A stretch of DNA of 64,000 nt. Origin: Amaurobius ferox. Lineage: Eukaryota; Arthropoda; Arachnida; Araneae; Amaurobiidae. Location of the stretch: the NCBI GenBank assembly GCA_951213105.1, contig OX578135.1, positions 167,267,989 to 167,331,988 on the forward strand, in the 5' to 3' direction. Shown one piece after another: positions 10,234 to 21,838 of this stretch. Both the position numbers and the translations under genes were made by a program. The first letter of the stretch is position 1. Each line of letters starts with the position of its first letter. Below the pieces are notes generated by a model. The model searched no databases. It worked only from the letters and a program-made list of their open reading frames with translations, and was not told the origin of the DNA.

Positions 10234-10245
10234 ACTGGTAGGTCG
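10234..10245 (+). mobile_element. Resumed tail of the interrupted SINE
   Basis: ACTGGTAGGTCG continues the SINE after the LINE insertion. The rest of the hairpin and the CAA tail are missing here. Confidence 0.6.
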
Positions 10246-11072
10246 CGCCAGCGAGTGTGCCACGGTTAGAATTTGCCACGGTCAGAATTTTCAAGGGTAG
10301 CGAACAGGCAGGTCGCCAAAGGTGACTAGTTAGAAATAAATAGACACCCTTGTCTAGGAGTCGGTCATTAAGAACCGCCCCCCCCCTCTCCGAGATTGTA
10401 GAATTTTTCCTTTTCAACAAAGAGCTCAGTATTTCCCTTAAATAATCGAGTAATTTCGGTGCTATTTAATTTTAAATTGCTAATTTTATTCTGTAACAAG
10501 CATAAAATTTATTTTAGTGAAATCGAACTCGTGAAATTATTTCGACATAACATAAAAATTTGCTAATCTGTGCAGACAAAGTCACGTATTGGGCACATGA
10601 TATTTTCAATAGTACTGTCGAAATGCGCCAAGTCATAGAATTATACACATTTTTTTTTAAAGTTTCAAATGCACAATATAATCTCAAATTTCAAATAAAA
10701 GAATTCTCAGAATTAACTTACCCTGCTGGGTATATCTAAACCAGTAGGAGTTTCCAATGACCAAACTTCGTATCGCTCATGATTTGTTCATGTGATATGA
10801 GGGCATGCTGATACGTGCAGATGTCGATACGTACAGATACGTACAGATGTTCATTCCTGAACAAATCACTCCCCTCACCCCGCTGCAGATCGCAATAAAA
10901 GCTTGATGAAACAGTATTAATACTGGTGATTCGAGAGGGCACAATTACTCACACATATAATTCCCGTTTTATTGCAACTCCTACATTAATAACCTAGGTT
11001 GACAGTTTCAGGACAGTTCATGAAAATTAGATGAAAATCATCAGTGAAAAGAATCACCAACCCAGGTAAAAA
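10246..11072. other. Spacer, nothing recognised
   Basis: No gene or element end could be supported. Short local repeats include GCCACGGT (about 10259, 10275) and GATACGTACAGAT near 10820-10850. A run of about ten C lies near 10377-10387. Confidence 0.5.
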
Positions 11073-11086
11073 TGACTAACAAATGT

Positions 11087-11378
11087 TGTTGTTGATACCC
11101 AGGCCGTCCGACCTACCAGGAAGGTGTAAGGTAATTGTTTGGACAGCCGGGAAGAGCCGACCAATTTAGACCGGAACCCAGTGGGGGAAGCATCCACGGG
11201 GACCGTACCCTCCTTTCTCTACCAACAACCTCTCGGGAGGACTTACGGATCCACATGTTTAACGTGATTATACTCCGCTTGAATACGACGGCAGTTTTGG
11301 CAGCGGGGTGGGGGGGGATCGAACCCGGGCCTACCGAGTGCAATTCCCACGCGCTAACCACTGGGCTACCGCGCCCTC
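11087..11378 (-). mobile_element. tRNA-derived SINE with 14-bp target-site duplication
   Basis: A full-length SINE on the minus strand. The tRNA-like head with box B (GGTTCGATCCC as read) is near 11318, and the CAA tail is at 11087-11094. TGACTAACAAATGT flanks it at 11073-11086 and 11379-11392, a perfect duplication. The 3-prime stem on the RNA strand reads GGCTGTCC with GGACGGCC, which pairs fully with one U-G. A G run near the junction of head and body (about 11305-11317 on the plus strand) is specific to this copy. Confidence 0.93.
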
Positions 11379-11721
11379 TGACTAACAAATGTAACCAAAC
11401 TCTGAAGACTTGTTTACACATGTTGCATAAGCTTGTTTACACATTCGACAGGTACTTGAAGACAGGGGGCCGATTTAGCCGAAATCATAGAGGAAGAAAG
11501 GGTAGGGCATAAAGTTTGAATCAGATTTGAATCAGAACGTCAAAGGAAATAATGTATCAAAGAAAAAGGATTAAAGCTAACAAAACTCCGTATATAGCAA
11601 AAGTTATAGAAATATTTTATACCGCACTTTTAAAAATGGAACACATGAGAGATACTATAATAATTTCTTCAGATCTATGGTATCAAAACCGAGGTAATAA
11701 CAGCTACACCCTCCGACTGAT

Positions 11722-11779
11722 CCGGCCACACATATTGCTACCGTAAACCCTAGGGTTGGTCATGTGGTCTGGGTCTTCA
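11722..11779 (+). mobile_element. 58-bp hairpin-only retroinsertion with 14-bp duplication
   Basis: This segment consists of the shared LINE/SINE stem-loop and little else. GGCCACA (11724-11730) pairs with TGTGGTC (11763-11769), an inner CCCTAGGG is self-complementary, and it ends GGTCTGGGTCTTCA. ACCCTCCGACTGAT precedes it (11708-11721) and follows it (11780-11793) exactly. The simplest reading is an extreme 5-prime truncation of a LINE of the 8356-10225 group. Confidence 0.88.
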
Positions 11780-11799
11780 ACCCTCCGACTGATACTACA

Positions 11800-12589
11800 G
11801 CATTACACACACACAAACACATGTATATATATATAAAATTGATATGTATAATCGAAAACTTTGCATAAACTACTGTAAGTACAAAAAACCCATCTCTAGC
11901 ATATCCGTTACAAATAAGTAACTATAGACTAAGACTAAGGCTAAAAATAGTAACTAACTGTTTTCCAAAAGTTAAAAGAATTAAGAATTGAGTGTATATA
12001 TATATATATATATTTATATATATGAAAACATCCATAGTTTGGGAAATAATTTATATTTATTTATTTTCATTCTTAAGTGTGATTTAGTCACAATTTAAGC
12101 TAATGCTGAGAAAGGCATAATAACTCCACGTGTTCACTTTTTCACTCGATCTTGTACAGCTCTATAACGTTTCTTACACCTTCACTTTGTATGTTAATAC
12201 AAGGAATAGGGGTTTAGTACCTGTATTACATATAAATGGACTTTTCGTCAGACTTTGAACTAATTTTATTTGGTTTCTGTTACAGGCTTAACCACTATCG
12301 TGGATTTTTCTGCATGATGTATCACAGATCATATTTCTCTTAACCATTTAACATATGCAGAACAGGGGACAAGGGGTTTAGTACCTATCTTATGTATAAC
12401 CAGCTTTTTCTCATGTATCGCATTGGGTAACTCTATTTCTCATTTGATCTTTACAAACATCAATTAATAGGAGATGAATAACAAGTATTTGACTATAATA
12501 CAACCCCGAAGGAACCCTGAATCTTATTCAGCTTGCAAGTTATTTGTTTAAAAATTGACCTCTGCATACTTGCTACCTTTGCATAGTTT
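11800..12589. other. AT-rich spacer with small microsatellites
   Basis: Short CA and TA runs occur at 11806-11835 and 11995-12025. The segment AGGGGTTTAGTACCT appears near 12208 and again near 12373, a small direct repeat. No gene is seen. Confidence 0.5.
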
Positions 12590-12999
12590 TGTCCCCAAGC
12601 ATTAATGTTGATGAAATATTGACTGCTAATATTGTCATACTAGTATCAGGACAATATTGACACAGTATTAGAATTTCCACTGTAATGCTAAAATTTGGGT
12701 TTTCTTTGGAAATATTATCAATGTAATTCCAATATTAGCAGAATATTAGGTTTTCTTCTGAAATGTTAACAATTACAATATTTAACCAATATTGGCGACC
12801 AATATGTCCCTAAAGTTGGCGTTGGATTGGAAATATTTCTACTGTAACTCCAATTTTGGCGCAATACTGTAATTCCAATATTCAGCCAATATTGGTGGCC
12901 AATGTATCCCCAGTGACATTGCATTCGCAATATTTTCAATGAACCGCCAAAATATGCAATATTGGCCCAATATGAGCACAATATTGCATGCCACTAGGG
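12590..12999. mobile_element. AATATTGG-rich element, probable MITE
   Basis: About 400 bp dense in CCAATATTGG-like units. The right end, GCATGCCACTAGGG, is the complement of the left end of the element at 34262 (CCCTAGTAGCAATGC), so both belong to one family. I could not place the left end. No coding capacity. Class is unknown; terminal inverted repeats suggest a DNA transposon derivative. Confidence 0.6.
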
Positions 13000-14730
13000 T
13001 TGTCTCGGGATCCAATGGAAGACCATTCGACTTATTTTCAACTAAAAATTTCACTTGCCCAGAATCAGATATCGAACCTTGGTTTTTAGGATAGAGGTCT
13101 TTTAGGCTACAAGGAGTTTCCTTAAATTACCTCATAAATTAAATGCGTATTTCTCCTAGGTTACCTTTAAAACTTCCAAACAGTAAATTAATAGATAATG
13201 GCTGTAGTTCAGCATCTCAAACTTTTTGCCCAGTCAATCCATTCATGACTTAAAGTTCAGCTGCATTCCGATAGGGGGAACTCCTCGCCTCTATCCAATG
13301 GGATGCGAGGAAAAGTCCGGGATATTGATCCTGCGGATTACGGGAGTCCACGGATGTCGAGCGAACTAGTTGTTGCTTTACTATTGCAGAGATCGGTTTT
13401 ATGAAACGGATCATTTTTTGTTAATAAAATATCGTCTGTCGAGAAGAAAATTCATTTTGAATAAAATAATATTTTATAAAGTATAAATCAAGCTGTCGGA
13501 ATGTTATTCCTGGCTATAAGGATTTTCCTGACTTATTTGTTATGAGGTATGTATTACAAAACTTGAAAAAAACTAGCCAGAAAAAGTTATATTTAAAAAT
13601 TAATTACACAAGAATCAGTAAGAAAGATGTATACTCATAAATGTAGTTTAAATCAAACATTAAATGGCAGTACTAAAAACTGTTATGACATCGCCATAAT
13701 ATTGTGTTTTCTTATTAACGGTTTTCGTTCTTAAATGTTTGCACATTTGCTTATACATTTATTACAAAACAGTAAAATATAATTTTATGAAATGCATTAT
13801 GTAGAGCTATAACGTGCACTTAATTTTAAAATATTAAAAATGCTAATTGTATTTAAAATTTTGTTCAAAACAGTCAGTTGTTTGTCGTGAAGCTTTTTCT
13901 GGGATTACATTTAAAGTATTTTGTAGTAAGAAACGAAAAGTTTTCACCTCTATTTGATGATAAAAAAGAGTTCCTGTAAGTTTCAACATTTGTCGCGACT
14001 TGGTGTAATGATGATTGAGAAATCTAAGTTCAACCTTGCCGCTGTATTATTATTTTCTCACTAATTCATCAATGGTAAGGTACTTTGTTTCTAAAGGAAT
14101 GTTGAAATTATCATTAAAATGATTCAAGAAGTAAATATACGTATTAAATGTCGTATATACAAAATATTTAATGAGACCTGTCGTATAAACAAAATGTGTT
14201 ACCATTATAAGATTTAGAAATGAAGACCAACGGCAAGCTAGGCGCGTAATTGATACAATAATAGCTATATAAACAATGTAATTTTACTGCAGATGTTTGC
14301 TTGGTAAATTAGAAATATCAGCAAAGAGTAATTTCTCACATGGTTTTATGATTGTATGCTTGAATTTTTGATTTGCTGATGCAATATATGGGTTCATATA
14401 ATAATAAAAACGCATAAGTATCAATTCTAACGCTAATTGATAAAATTCTATTATTATTTTGAGTTTCAATACCTAATTTACAAGAAATTTCCGGGAACTA
14501 ATAGCATCACAAATATGCAAATCCTGAGGAGGCTTCTCTTATTAAAATATTGCGGCGTACTTGACTTGAATAACGCACTTTTCCTCGAATTATGTCACTG
14601 AATAAAATGTAATTTAAAAGAAGCAATAATTATTTCACTGGTTTAATTAAGTCTATATTTATAGTGCTTCCCCAAGATATTATTTTTGTTTCTTACGCAC
14701 TCTTTCTTGTTCAAGATGACAATAAAAAAT
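13000..14730. other. Spacer with one GC-richer island
   Basis: Mostly AT-rich and unremarkable. At 13260-13390 base composition rises (GGGGGAACTCC, GGATGCGAGG, TACGGGAGTCC), but no frame stays open long enough to call an exon and I do not recognise it. Confidence 0.45.
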
Positions 14731-15845
14731 GTGATGTGGGCAGTACATGACTTTCACTGTATAATGCAATGAATTTATTTATTTCACAGTAAAATAATTA
14801 TGTATAATGTATATATAATATCCATGGTACAATGTTTTTAACGGTGAATTGTACATTTGGCGCTTTTCCTGATAACAACTTGCAAAAATATTTCAAAGTA
14901 CGCAATTAACTTAGATTTTCCGCTACTCGAAATTGACATTTATCAATATTGATAATTTTTAGAATAAGCAATATAGACCATATATTAAAATATTTTAATA
15001 ATTAATTCACCAATTTGACACCAATTCCGTTAATTTCGCAATTTTAACTATATTTTCGTCAATCTGTGGCAACATATCGTCAAGCTAGCGGCATTTCGCA
15101 AAATGGGTCTGAAAGTTCGCCAAGTTTATCGCCAATCGTTACACATAAGCAGAAAAAAAGAGCTTTTCTTATATATAAATGACTGTTGGCGAATTGTTGG
15201 TTGGAAAAACACAGAACTATTACACAAATATGGATCTAGATCGCTTCATTTCTCTTGTAAATGGAGCGAACTGGATCCACGAGAATGGTGTTAACAAATA
15301 TGTCACATAATAGGCATAAACATGAAAATATTTCACGATAGTTAATACTTTTTTTAATTTTGAGTAATATTTTTATACATTTATAAAAAAACGTGCAATT
15401 TCTTAAGAACGGTTCATTCTAGCGTCTCATGCTACGGCTCATGTGTCATTCGTTCTCTAATGAAAAAATTACACAAGAAATTCGCATTTACGCAATATCA
15501 TTGAAAGTTCAGATTTTTATATGATTTTTTCAAAATTTCATTCGAAAGTTAGAGGGTCTTCCGAAGATTGGATTTCCTTTAAAATCAATAAGCTTTCAGT
15601 AGTCACAAATTATAATATTTGTGCCAAATGTCACTCGAAACGCTCCACTCGTTCGCATTCACATACTCACGGACACATACACACACATTTATACACATGC
15701 ATACACACAAACATCACCTCAAATACGTTCTATTCGATATTAGGAATGCTTGTAACGTACTCTTCCGTCGAAAACTCGAATTCAAATTTTCGACTCCTTC
15801 ACAATACTGTCTCTATACATTATATTATGCATATAAGGAAAATTA
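14731..15845 (+). mobile_element. Family C element
   Basis: Head GTGATGTGGGCAGTACATG at 14731 and a diverged tail hairpin at about 15808-15845 (TCTCTATACAT and ATATAAGGAAAA). The TTGGCGA-type blocks characteristic of family C appear in shortened form near 15010-15135. A CA and CACACA tract lies at 15658-15712, followed by the conserved stretch with TCGAAAACTCGAATTC. Frames across it are shadows of the repeat. Confidence 0.75.
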
Positions 15846-16403
15846 TAAATATGATACAGATTGAAATACATGTTTTAAACAATTTTATGTTGCCAATTGT
15901 AAGCTTTACACTTCTCAGACGGAATTAATGAGCTGTAATAATATTATATTTTATAGCATATAAATAATACATTATTAAATTTTTAATCTGTTAATTGGCA
16001 ATTTTCTATGGCAGAATTCAAAATTTAATTTCGTCAACGTTCAATATGGCAAAAATGAGAACTGTCATTGTTAATGTAATTTTTGTGAAGAAATAAATTG
16101 AACTATTTTTTGGGCTATATTGATTTAAAAAAAAATCTCTTTTTTAAAATTAAATTTAATATTAGTTCATATACTATGTATCTTACAAAATATATTACAA
16201 AATAGGTTAGTATTTTACAAAATACAAAAACCTTACAAATATATGTTCACCGTTTTTTTAATAATTTTCACTTGAAAGTGGAAAGTTATGAGGAAATTAA
16301 TAAGTTTAGAGATGCAAAAATTAACTTTATTAAAAAACATGGAAATTCGGAAAACAAAACATATTTTATATATTTGTACCGTTAAATTTAGTTTCTCACT
16401 ATA
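15846..16403. other. AT-rich spacer
   Basis: No element end or gene seen. TATTACAAAATA-like short repeats occur at 16185-16235. Confidence 0.5.
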
Positions 16404-16409
16404 TTTTAG

Positions 16410-16500
16410 AGCTTGGCTTGGCTTGGCTTGGCTCTTTAAGGGGTTAGCTTGGCTTCTATGGGGGTCTTTAGCTTGGCTTGGCTTGGCTTGGCTCTTTAAG
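16410..16500 (+). repeat. GCTTG pentanucleotide tract
   Basis: GGCTTGGCTTGGCTTGG runs at about 16412-16431 and again at about 16469-16490, each followed by CTCTTTAAG. The block is a duplicated pentanucleotide repeat. Confidence 0.8.
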
Positions 16501-16739
16501 TCATTGGGACAGAATTGCAAGCTCTTGTCGTAGAAGTGGAACCTGCACATTATACAAAACAAACGCGCACCACGCATCCGAACAGGTCTCAAAGTAGGTA
16601 GTTCGTATTCCACGATGTACAAAAAGTTTAAATACGTCCATTAGAAAAAAAAACGATATTTAGTTCTATTAACACGCTATTATTTATCAAAGACTTATAT
16701 TTTCGATTATGTAACTTTTGCAAGTTAAAAAGTTAATAA

Positions 16740-17281
16740 TGTTACGAATATATACTCAAGAATCCAGGGTGTAAACGCAGGATAAAGGAAGGAGTCCAAG
16801 TTTTTTGAAAATTTACGTTTATTCACAAGCACAAGATGAAAGAGAACAATATACAATGAAACATCACTTAAATGCTCCACTAGTTACACAGAATTTATTC
16901 ACAGAACGTTGACGAAAGTAATTTCACAAAACAGCTACTATTCTCAAAACATTGACAAAAATCACTGTCCAATGCAGATCGTGTCGTATCAATTTGTCAA
17001 CTCCCCTCCAACGGAGTGATGTATTCTTTTTATAATCTCTCTATAGAAACTTCTGGAAAACTATCCATATCTCATAGACTAATTGTTATTTCGTGAAGCT
17101 TCCGAAAGTCGTCATTGTCATTCCGGAAGTCGTCAAATGTCGCCGAATTGGCGATAAATCGCCAACTCTAGCAACCTTTCTTTTGAATGGGAAATTCTGG
17201 CAACACTGGTCTCATGTCAGCCCCACGTCATGCTGACGTCATGGACTGTGTTCAGAAAGAGAATATTAAGCGTTCGCAACA
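16740..17281 (-). mobile_element. Solo LTR, probably Ty3/Gypsy type
   Basis: Read on the minus strand it starts TGTTGCGAACG (17281) and ends CGTAACA (16740), a TG..CA element with short inverted ends. ATAA lies on both sides (16736-16739 and 17282-17285), a 4-bp duplication. It contains TATAAAAAG (17034 to 17026) and AATAAA (16823 to 16818) in the order expected of an LTR promoter and polyadenylation signal. Nothing coding adjoins it, so it is probably the product of LTR-LTR recombination. Superfamily is inferred from the duplication length and end sequence. Confidence 0.82.
17026..17034 (-). promoter_or_regulatory. TATA box of the solo LTR
   Basis: TATAAAAAG on the minus strand, about 250 bp from the LTR start. 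AATAAA follows about 205 bp downstream at 16823-16818. Confidence 0.55.
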
Positions 17282-17349
17282 ATAAGAATTCATTTATTTA
17301 CACTACATTTTATTTTTGTATTTTTTGTTGAAGTTCTATAACTTTTGAT

Positions 17350-18370
17350 GTAACGAAACACTTCTTCCTCAGTTACGTAAACAGCTGTGTTGTAAGACAT
17401 TTTTCTTCCCGAGTCAGGTGAATAGTTGTGCTGTGAAGCATTTTACTTTCTGAATCAATTAAGCAGTTGTGTTTTCGGATTTTTTTTTAATTACTTGAAC
17501 AATTGTTTTCTAAGCAATTTTCTTCCTGAATCACTGGGGCGATTGTGTTGAAAAACATTTTTCTTCCCGAGTCAGCTGAATAGTTATGTTGTGAAGCATT
17601 TTACTTTCTGAATCAATTAAGCAGTTGTGTTTTCAGAATCTTTTTTTTAATCACTTCAGCAATTGTTTTCTAAGATACTTTTCTTCATGAATCACTGGAG
17701 CGGTTGTTTTGAAAAACATTTTTCTTCCCGAGTCAGGTGAACAGTTGTGTTGTAAGGCATTTTACTTTCTGAGTCAATTGAGCAGTTGTGTTTTCAGAAT
17801 GCTTTTTTAATCACTTGAGCAATTGTTTTCTAAGACACTTTTCTTCCTGGATCACTGGGGCAGTTGTGTTGAAAAACATTTTTCTTCCCGAGTCAGGTGA
17901 ACAGTTGTGTTGTGAGGCATTTTACTGACTCAATTGAGCAGTTGCGTTTTCAGAATCTTTTTTTTTAATCACTTGAGAAATTGTTTTCTAAGATATTTTT
18001 CTTCCTGAATCACTGGGACGGTTGTGTTGAAAAACATTTTTCTTCCAGAGTCAGATGAAGAGATGTGTTGTGGGGCATTTTACTTCCTGAGTCAACTGAG
18101 CAGTTGTGTTTTCAGAATATTTTTTTTAATCACTTGAGCAATTGTTTTTTAAGATATTTTTCTTCCTGAATCACTGGGACGGTTGTGTTGAAAAACATTT
18201 ATCTTCCCGAGTCAGGTGAACAGTTGTGTTGTGAGGCATTTTACTTTCTGAGCCAATTGAGCACTTGTGTTTTCAGAAATTTTTCTTTTTGCATCACTTG
18301 AGTAATTGTTTGTAAGGCACTTTTCTTCCTAAATCACTGTGGTTGTGTTGTAAGACATTTTCCCGCTTTA
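17350..18370 (+). repeat. Higher-order satellite, 160-bp unit of four 40-bp monomers
   Basis: The landmark CTTCCCGAGTCAG (one copy CTTCCAGAG) recurs at 17405, 17563, 17724, 17884, 18042 and 18203, spacing 158-161 bp. Within each unit four related monomers of about 40 bp alternate. Each has a TTTTCTT or TTTTACTT start, a GARTCA core and a CAGTTGTGTT-like end, and the third type carries a T run followed by AATCACTTGAG. About six and a half units are present, with the ends more diverged. Confidence 0.88.
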
Positions 18371-18754
18371 GCTGGATTGTTCTGCCTCATTTATACTTAA
18401 AAAGGGAATGATAAATTTATATATTTATGTTATGCTGTTTTACTGACAACGATTTTCTACTCATAGTTAATTTTACTGCCGTTTGAGCAAATTATTTTAC
18501 ATTATTATAAAATACATAAATTCAACAATGAATATTGATTAAATTATTTGCTTTTTAGGTACATTCAATATGCCAATCAAGCACTCATTTTTGATGAATG
18601 GTAAAATCTGTCAAATTAAAGCTCATTTCTTTACAAAATCAATTTCGCATGAGGACTAAAAATTACCCCAAATCCAGGGATATTATTAATTGAATCTGCG
18701 ACTATTCTACGATGTTTTAATTGAACTTGTGTTAACGGATTACACTGTCGAGTT
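18371..18754. other. AT-rich spacer upstream of a candidate exon
   Basis: No repeat family recognised. I could not identify a core promoter. Confidence 0.4.
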
Positions 18755-18933
18755 ATGGCAGAGGTGTACGGGAAAATCGTCAATTTCTCTTCTGGTCTTG
18801 AAGACGAGAACTGGACAGACGAAGTTGCTCTGACTTTCTTTAAGTTTGACGAACAGACAACCGAATCCAACGTTGAAGATGCTCAACTTTCGGAAGCTGA
18901 TTGTACCAAGGGAAATGCGACTCACCAGCAAGG
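18755..18933 (+). CDS. Candidate first coding exon, function unknown
   Basis: An ATG at 18755 (context TTATGGCAG) opens a frame beginning MAEVYGKIVNFSSGLEDENW. It is acidic, polar, and of higher GC than its surroundings. At 18931-18939 the sequence AAGGTATGT is a good match to a 5-prime splice donor (AAG/GTATGT), which would end the exon at about 18933. Without splicing the frame ends at 18970. No acceptor or second exon was found. The start (GKIxxF, a nearby W, an FF) loosely recalls the N-terminus of Ty3/Gypsy Gag proteins, so it could be a retroelement remnant. I do not recognise a specific product. Confidence 0.35.
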
Positions 18934-18970
18934 TATGTTACATTTTGCATTTTATAAAGTGAACCTTTAG

Positions 18971-19247
18971 ATGATCTACGTTGCAATATACTTTCATGAC
19001 TGTATTAGTAAAATATGTATCAATAGTTGTTGAGAAATCACGTATTGAGTAGGTAATAATATATGTGCGAAATAACCTTCAAAAGTTATACTGTTTCACA
19101 ATTTGGCGTGGGAATACGAGATGTATACTTACTCAACGTAATAAAAAGGCAATAAAAACCCCTTCAGAAAGTAAACGGACTTTAGGTTCCGAAAGTATTT
19201 TTTTCTCTTCTGGTAGGTCGGGTCGAACAAATAGCAACAAATGTATT
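18971..19247. other. Spacer with a short SINE-tail-like piece
   Basis: TTCTGGTAGGTCGGGTC at about 19207 resembles the right side of the SINE hairpin, immediately upstream of the next SINE. Otherwise nothing is recognised. Confidence 0.4.
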
Positions 19248-19530
19248 TTTGGTGCGGCGGGACAATCCAGTGGTTAAAGCGCAGAGATTTCACTCGGACG
19301 AAGCGAGTTCGATGCCTCGCTCTGCCGAACTGTCCCCCGTGTTCACGCCAAGTACGGTCAGGTTAAATATGTGGGTCATTAAGTCCTTCCGAGAGGTTGG
19401 TGGTTAGAGAAGTGGGGTACGGTCCTTGTGGATGCTGCACCTACTAGTCTCCGGTGAAAATTGGGTGGCACTGTCCCGGTCGTCCAAACTGGTACTTTAC
19501 ACGTTTCGGTAGGTCAGACGATCTGGGTCA
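19248..19530 (+). mobile_element. Divergent tRNA-derived SINE
   Basis: Same layout as the other SINEs but well diverged. The head has AATCCAGTGGTTAAAGCG and a box B-like AGTTCGATGCC near 19305; the body has CTTCCGAGAGGTTGGTGG; the 3-prime region is GGTCGTCC..AGACGATC, then GGGTC and an A-rich tail. In the stem, the usual C:G third pair has become T:A through matching changes on both sides. I found no clear target-site duplication. It appears to be an older or separate subfamily. Confidence 0.85.
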
Positions 19531-20573
19531 AAAAAAGAAAGAAAAGTAAGCTTTGCTTTAATTTAAATACTGTTAAGAATAACTTCAATAGATCAGGAAA
19601 AGCATCAGGTGGAGACCATCTGAGAACATTGAAGTAGTAAATGTACCATCTAAGTTTGGCTGGCGAGACCGACTCGGGTCGGTTTCCAATCACTCAAACT
19701 CATTCGTCTGTTAGATGTAACGAGCCGGACTTGAGGTCCAGAGAGCCGAGGTCGACCTGGACGGCTGGGGTCATCGGTGGAGTCCGGGTCCACTTTGGCC
19801 CACTATTGGCTTGTACGTGAGTAGAGAGGTGCGTGTCAGATTCGTGTATCAGCACCGTCGACCCTACGAATTTGTCATTAGTGAACAATGCATTTCAAGT
19901 CAAAAACGAGCCCTGATTCTTGGACAGAGTATGTTTGAGAGTACCGCCAGTTTCCAGTTCTATGGCTGACTGCGAATAAATATTGTAGGTAGGTTCTCAT
20001 CCGTCATTCTGAAGTAGTTATCACTTATCAGTATTATTATGCTTGATAATGTTTAGTAAATTTAAATGTATGAATCTCTCTCTTTCCATTAACTACTTCT
20101 CACTCCAAACTCCACTACCCCCCACTATTTTCTATTGTTCTCACAAACACCCCACATTTATGAGGAACAGAAGTCCGCATCTTGTTGTTTTAGAGCACCA
20201 CTGTGCTAAACTTGGTACTCTCATAAAATGTCGTTTGGCATAAAAATGTATTTGCGAAGACAGGTGTTATCAATATCAAGATTTTGTTTATGAAAGTTTC
20301 GATAAATACATTAACGATATTTTGATTATTTAATATCCTTGACAAATACATCTGCATTTGGAATAGAATCATACGAGTAGCATGGCATGTATATGTGACA
20401 TCTATAAGTAAAAATTGAATGTTGTTTAAATGACTGATATTTTTTTAATGTTTTCCACCATATTTTGCATGATTTGGTAGAGGTCTTACTGCTTTACAAT
20501 GTCTACAATGTCCTCTGCTTCGTTTGCATGCAGTTTTCAACATAACAGCTCATTTTATCTCATTTTTAATAAT
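19531..20573. other. Spacer with one GC-richer stretch
   Basis: At 19660-19880 composition rises (GAGACCGACTCGGGTCGG, GAGCCGAGGTCGACCTGGACGG). It resembles none of the families here, and no open frame of useful length with coding character was found. Confidence 0.4.
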
Positions 20574-21838
20574 TTACAGCATAGTTGAAAAGTGTTTATG
20601 ACTTTGTTCTGTCTGTCTATCTGACCGTTAGCACAATAACTGTCGTAAAAATGACTTTCTCGAAACAAAATTTTAGTATGTTATTCATACGGTCTGTGGG
20701 ACATACGGGAATATAAATGAATAATATCACCCAATTAGTTTTGGATTGAACCCGGGTTGAAAAAATGAAATACATTAAACCCTATGGAGCCTAATTTTTC
20801 AAACATTTTTTAAGCAAATTTAAAATTCACAAATTGCTTTGAAAGTTTTAGGAAACATTTAAATTATCCCATAATATATATATAAAAAAATTCAGAAAAA
20901 TATATTCAGTAGTTTTTAAATAAAAATTAAAATAATAATTACACCATTTATATGAAGAAATCACGCGACCCACTTCAAAATAAAATATGGCATCCATCTT
21001 GTGTCAAAATCGTAATTTTTAAAAAAAAAATTTAATTCATATTTACTGTGGTATCCGTTCTAAAACCGCTTTATTTTTGCTTAAATTCTATGCAACTATA
21101 TACTGAAACAACGCAATTACAATATATTTGAATTTAAATGATCATCAAACTTTGATTATTTCTACAAAGAAGCCTAATTTTCACTTATGGAGAATGTAAA
21201 CAAAAATTATGTAGAATGAATTGCATAAGGATTGCTGCATTTCTTTAACGCAAAATTATTTAGCTCATGGAGTCTGCAATATAGCTGATATGAATGGAAC
21301 ATTCTTTGATTTTACACAGAGAAGCTAACGATTTTTTCGATGAAGTTTTAAGCATAGAGTTAAATTACTTGTACCTTAATGGTTTTAAGTTTTTAAATAA
21401 AATAAATTATTATGGTATTGTGATGAATGAAAGGAATGGAAAAATTTTATGAATTAAATGCTGATTTTATAGAGAGAACCAGACGATTTATATTTCGATG
21501 ACGTCATTTGAATAAAGTTCATTTGGTTTCGATGAAATTTTCAAATATAATAAATTAACGTAGGATTGTGATAATTATAAAAATATTAATGAGGAATGTA
21601 TCGCATTTTAGAGACGTTTAAACCAAGCAATTTATATTTCAATGCCGTCATTTCAATGAGGTTCATTTTTTTCGACGAAGTTTTAAGTTTTCAAATAGAA
21701 TAAATTAATGCAGGATTGTGATAATTTAAAAAATATTACCGAGGAATGTATCGCATTTTAGAGATGTTTAAATTAAACTGCATTGAAGTTGGAAAGTGTT
21801 TCATAATCAATGCTTTATGCATGATTGGTCTTTCCTGT
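20574..21838 (-). mobile_element. Family A element
   Basis: On the minus strand the head (AAAGACCAATCATGC, 21838 downward) includes the AACACTTTCCAACTTC motif at about 21803-21788. The tail has CAGA repeats (about 20610-20630) and AACACTTTTCAACTATG with a decayed right arm at about 20574-20600. Internal sequence matches the copies at 1, 23465 and 37933 throughout. Confidence 0.82.

Noticed and set aside
17350..18370. CRISPR-like array
   Set aside because: Repeats are contiguous, related monomers without unique spacers, in a eukaryotic repeat setting.
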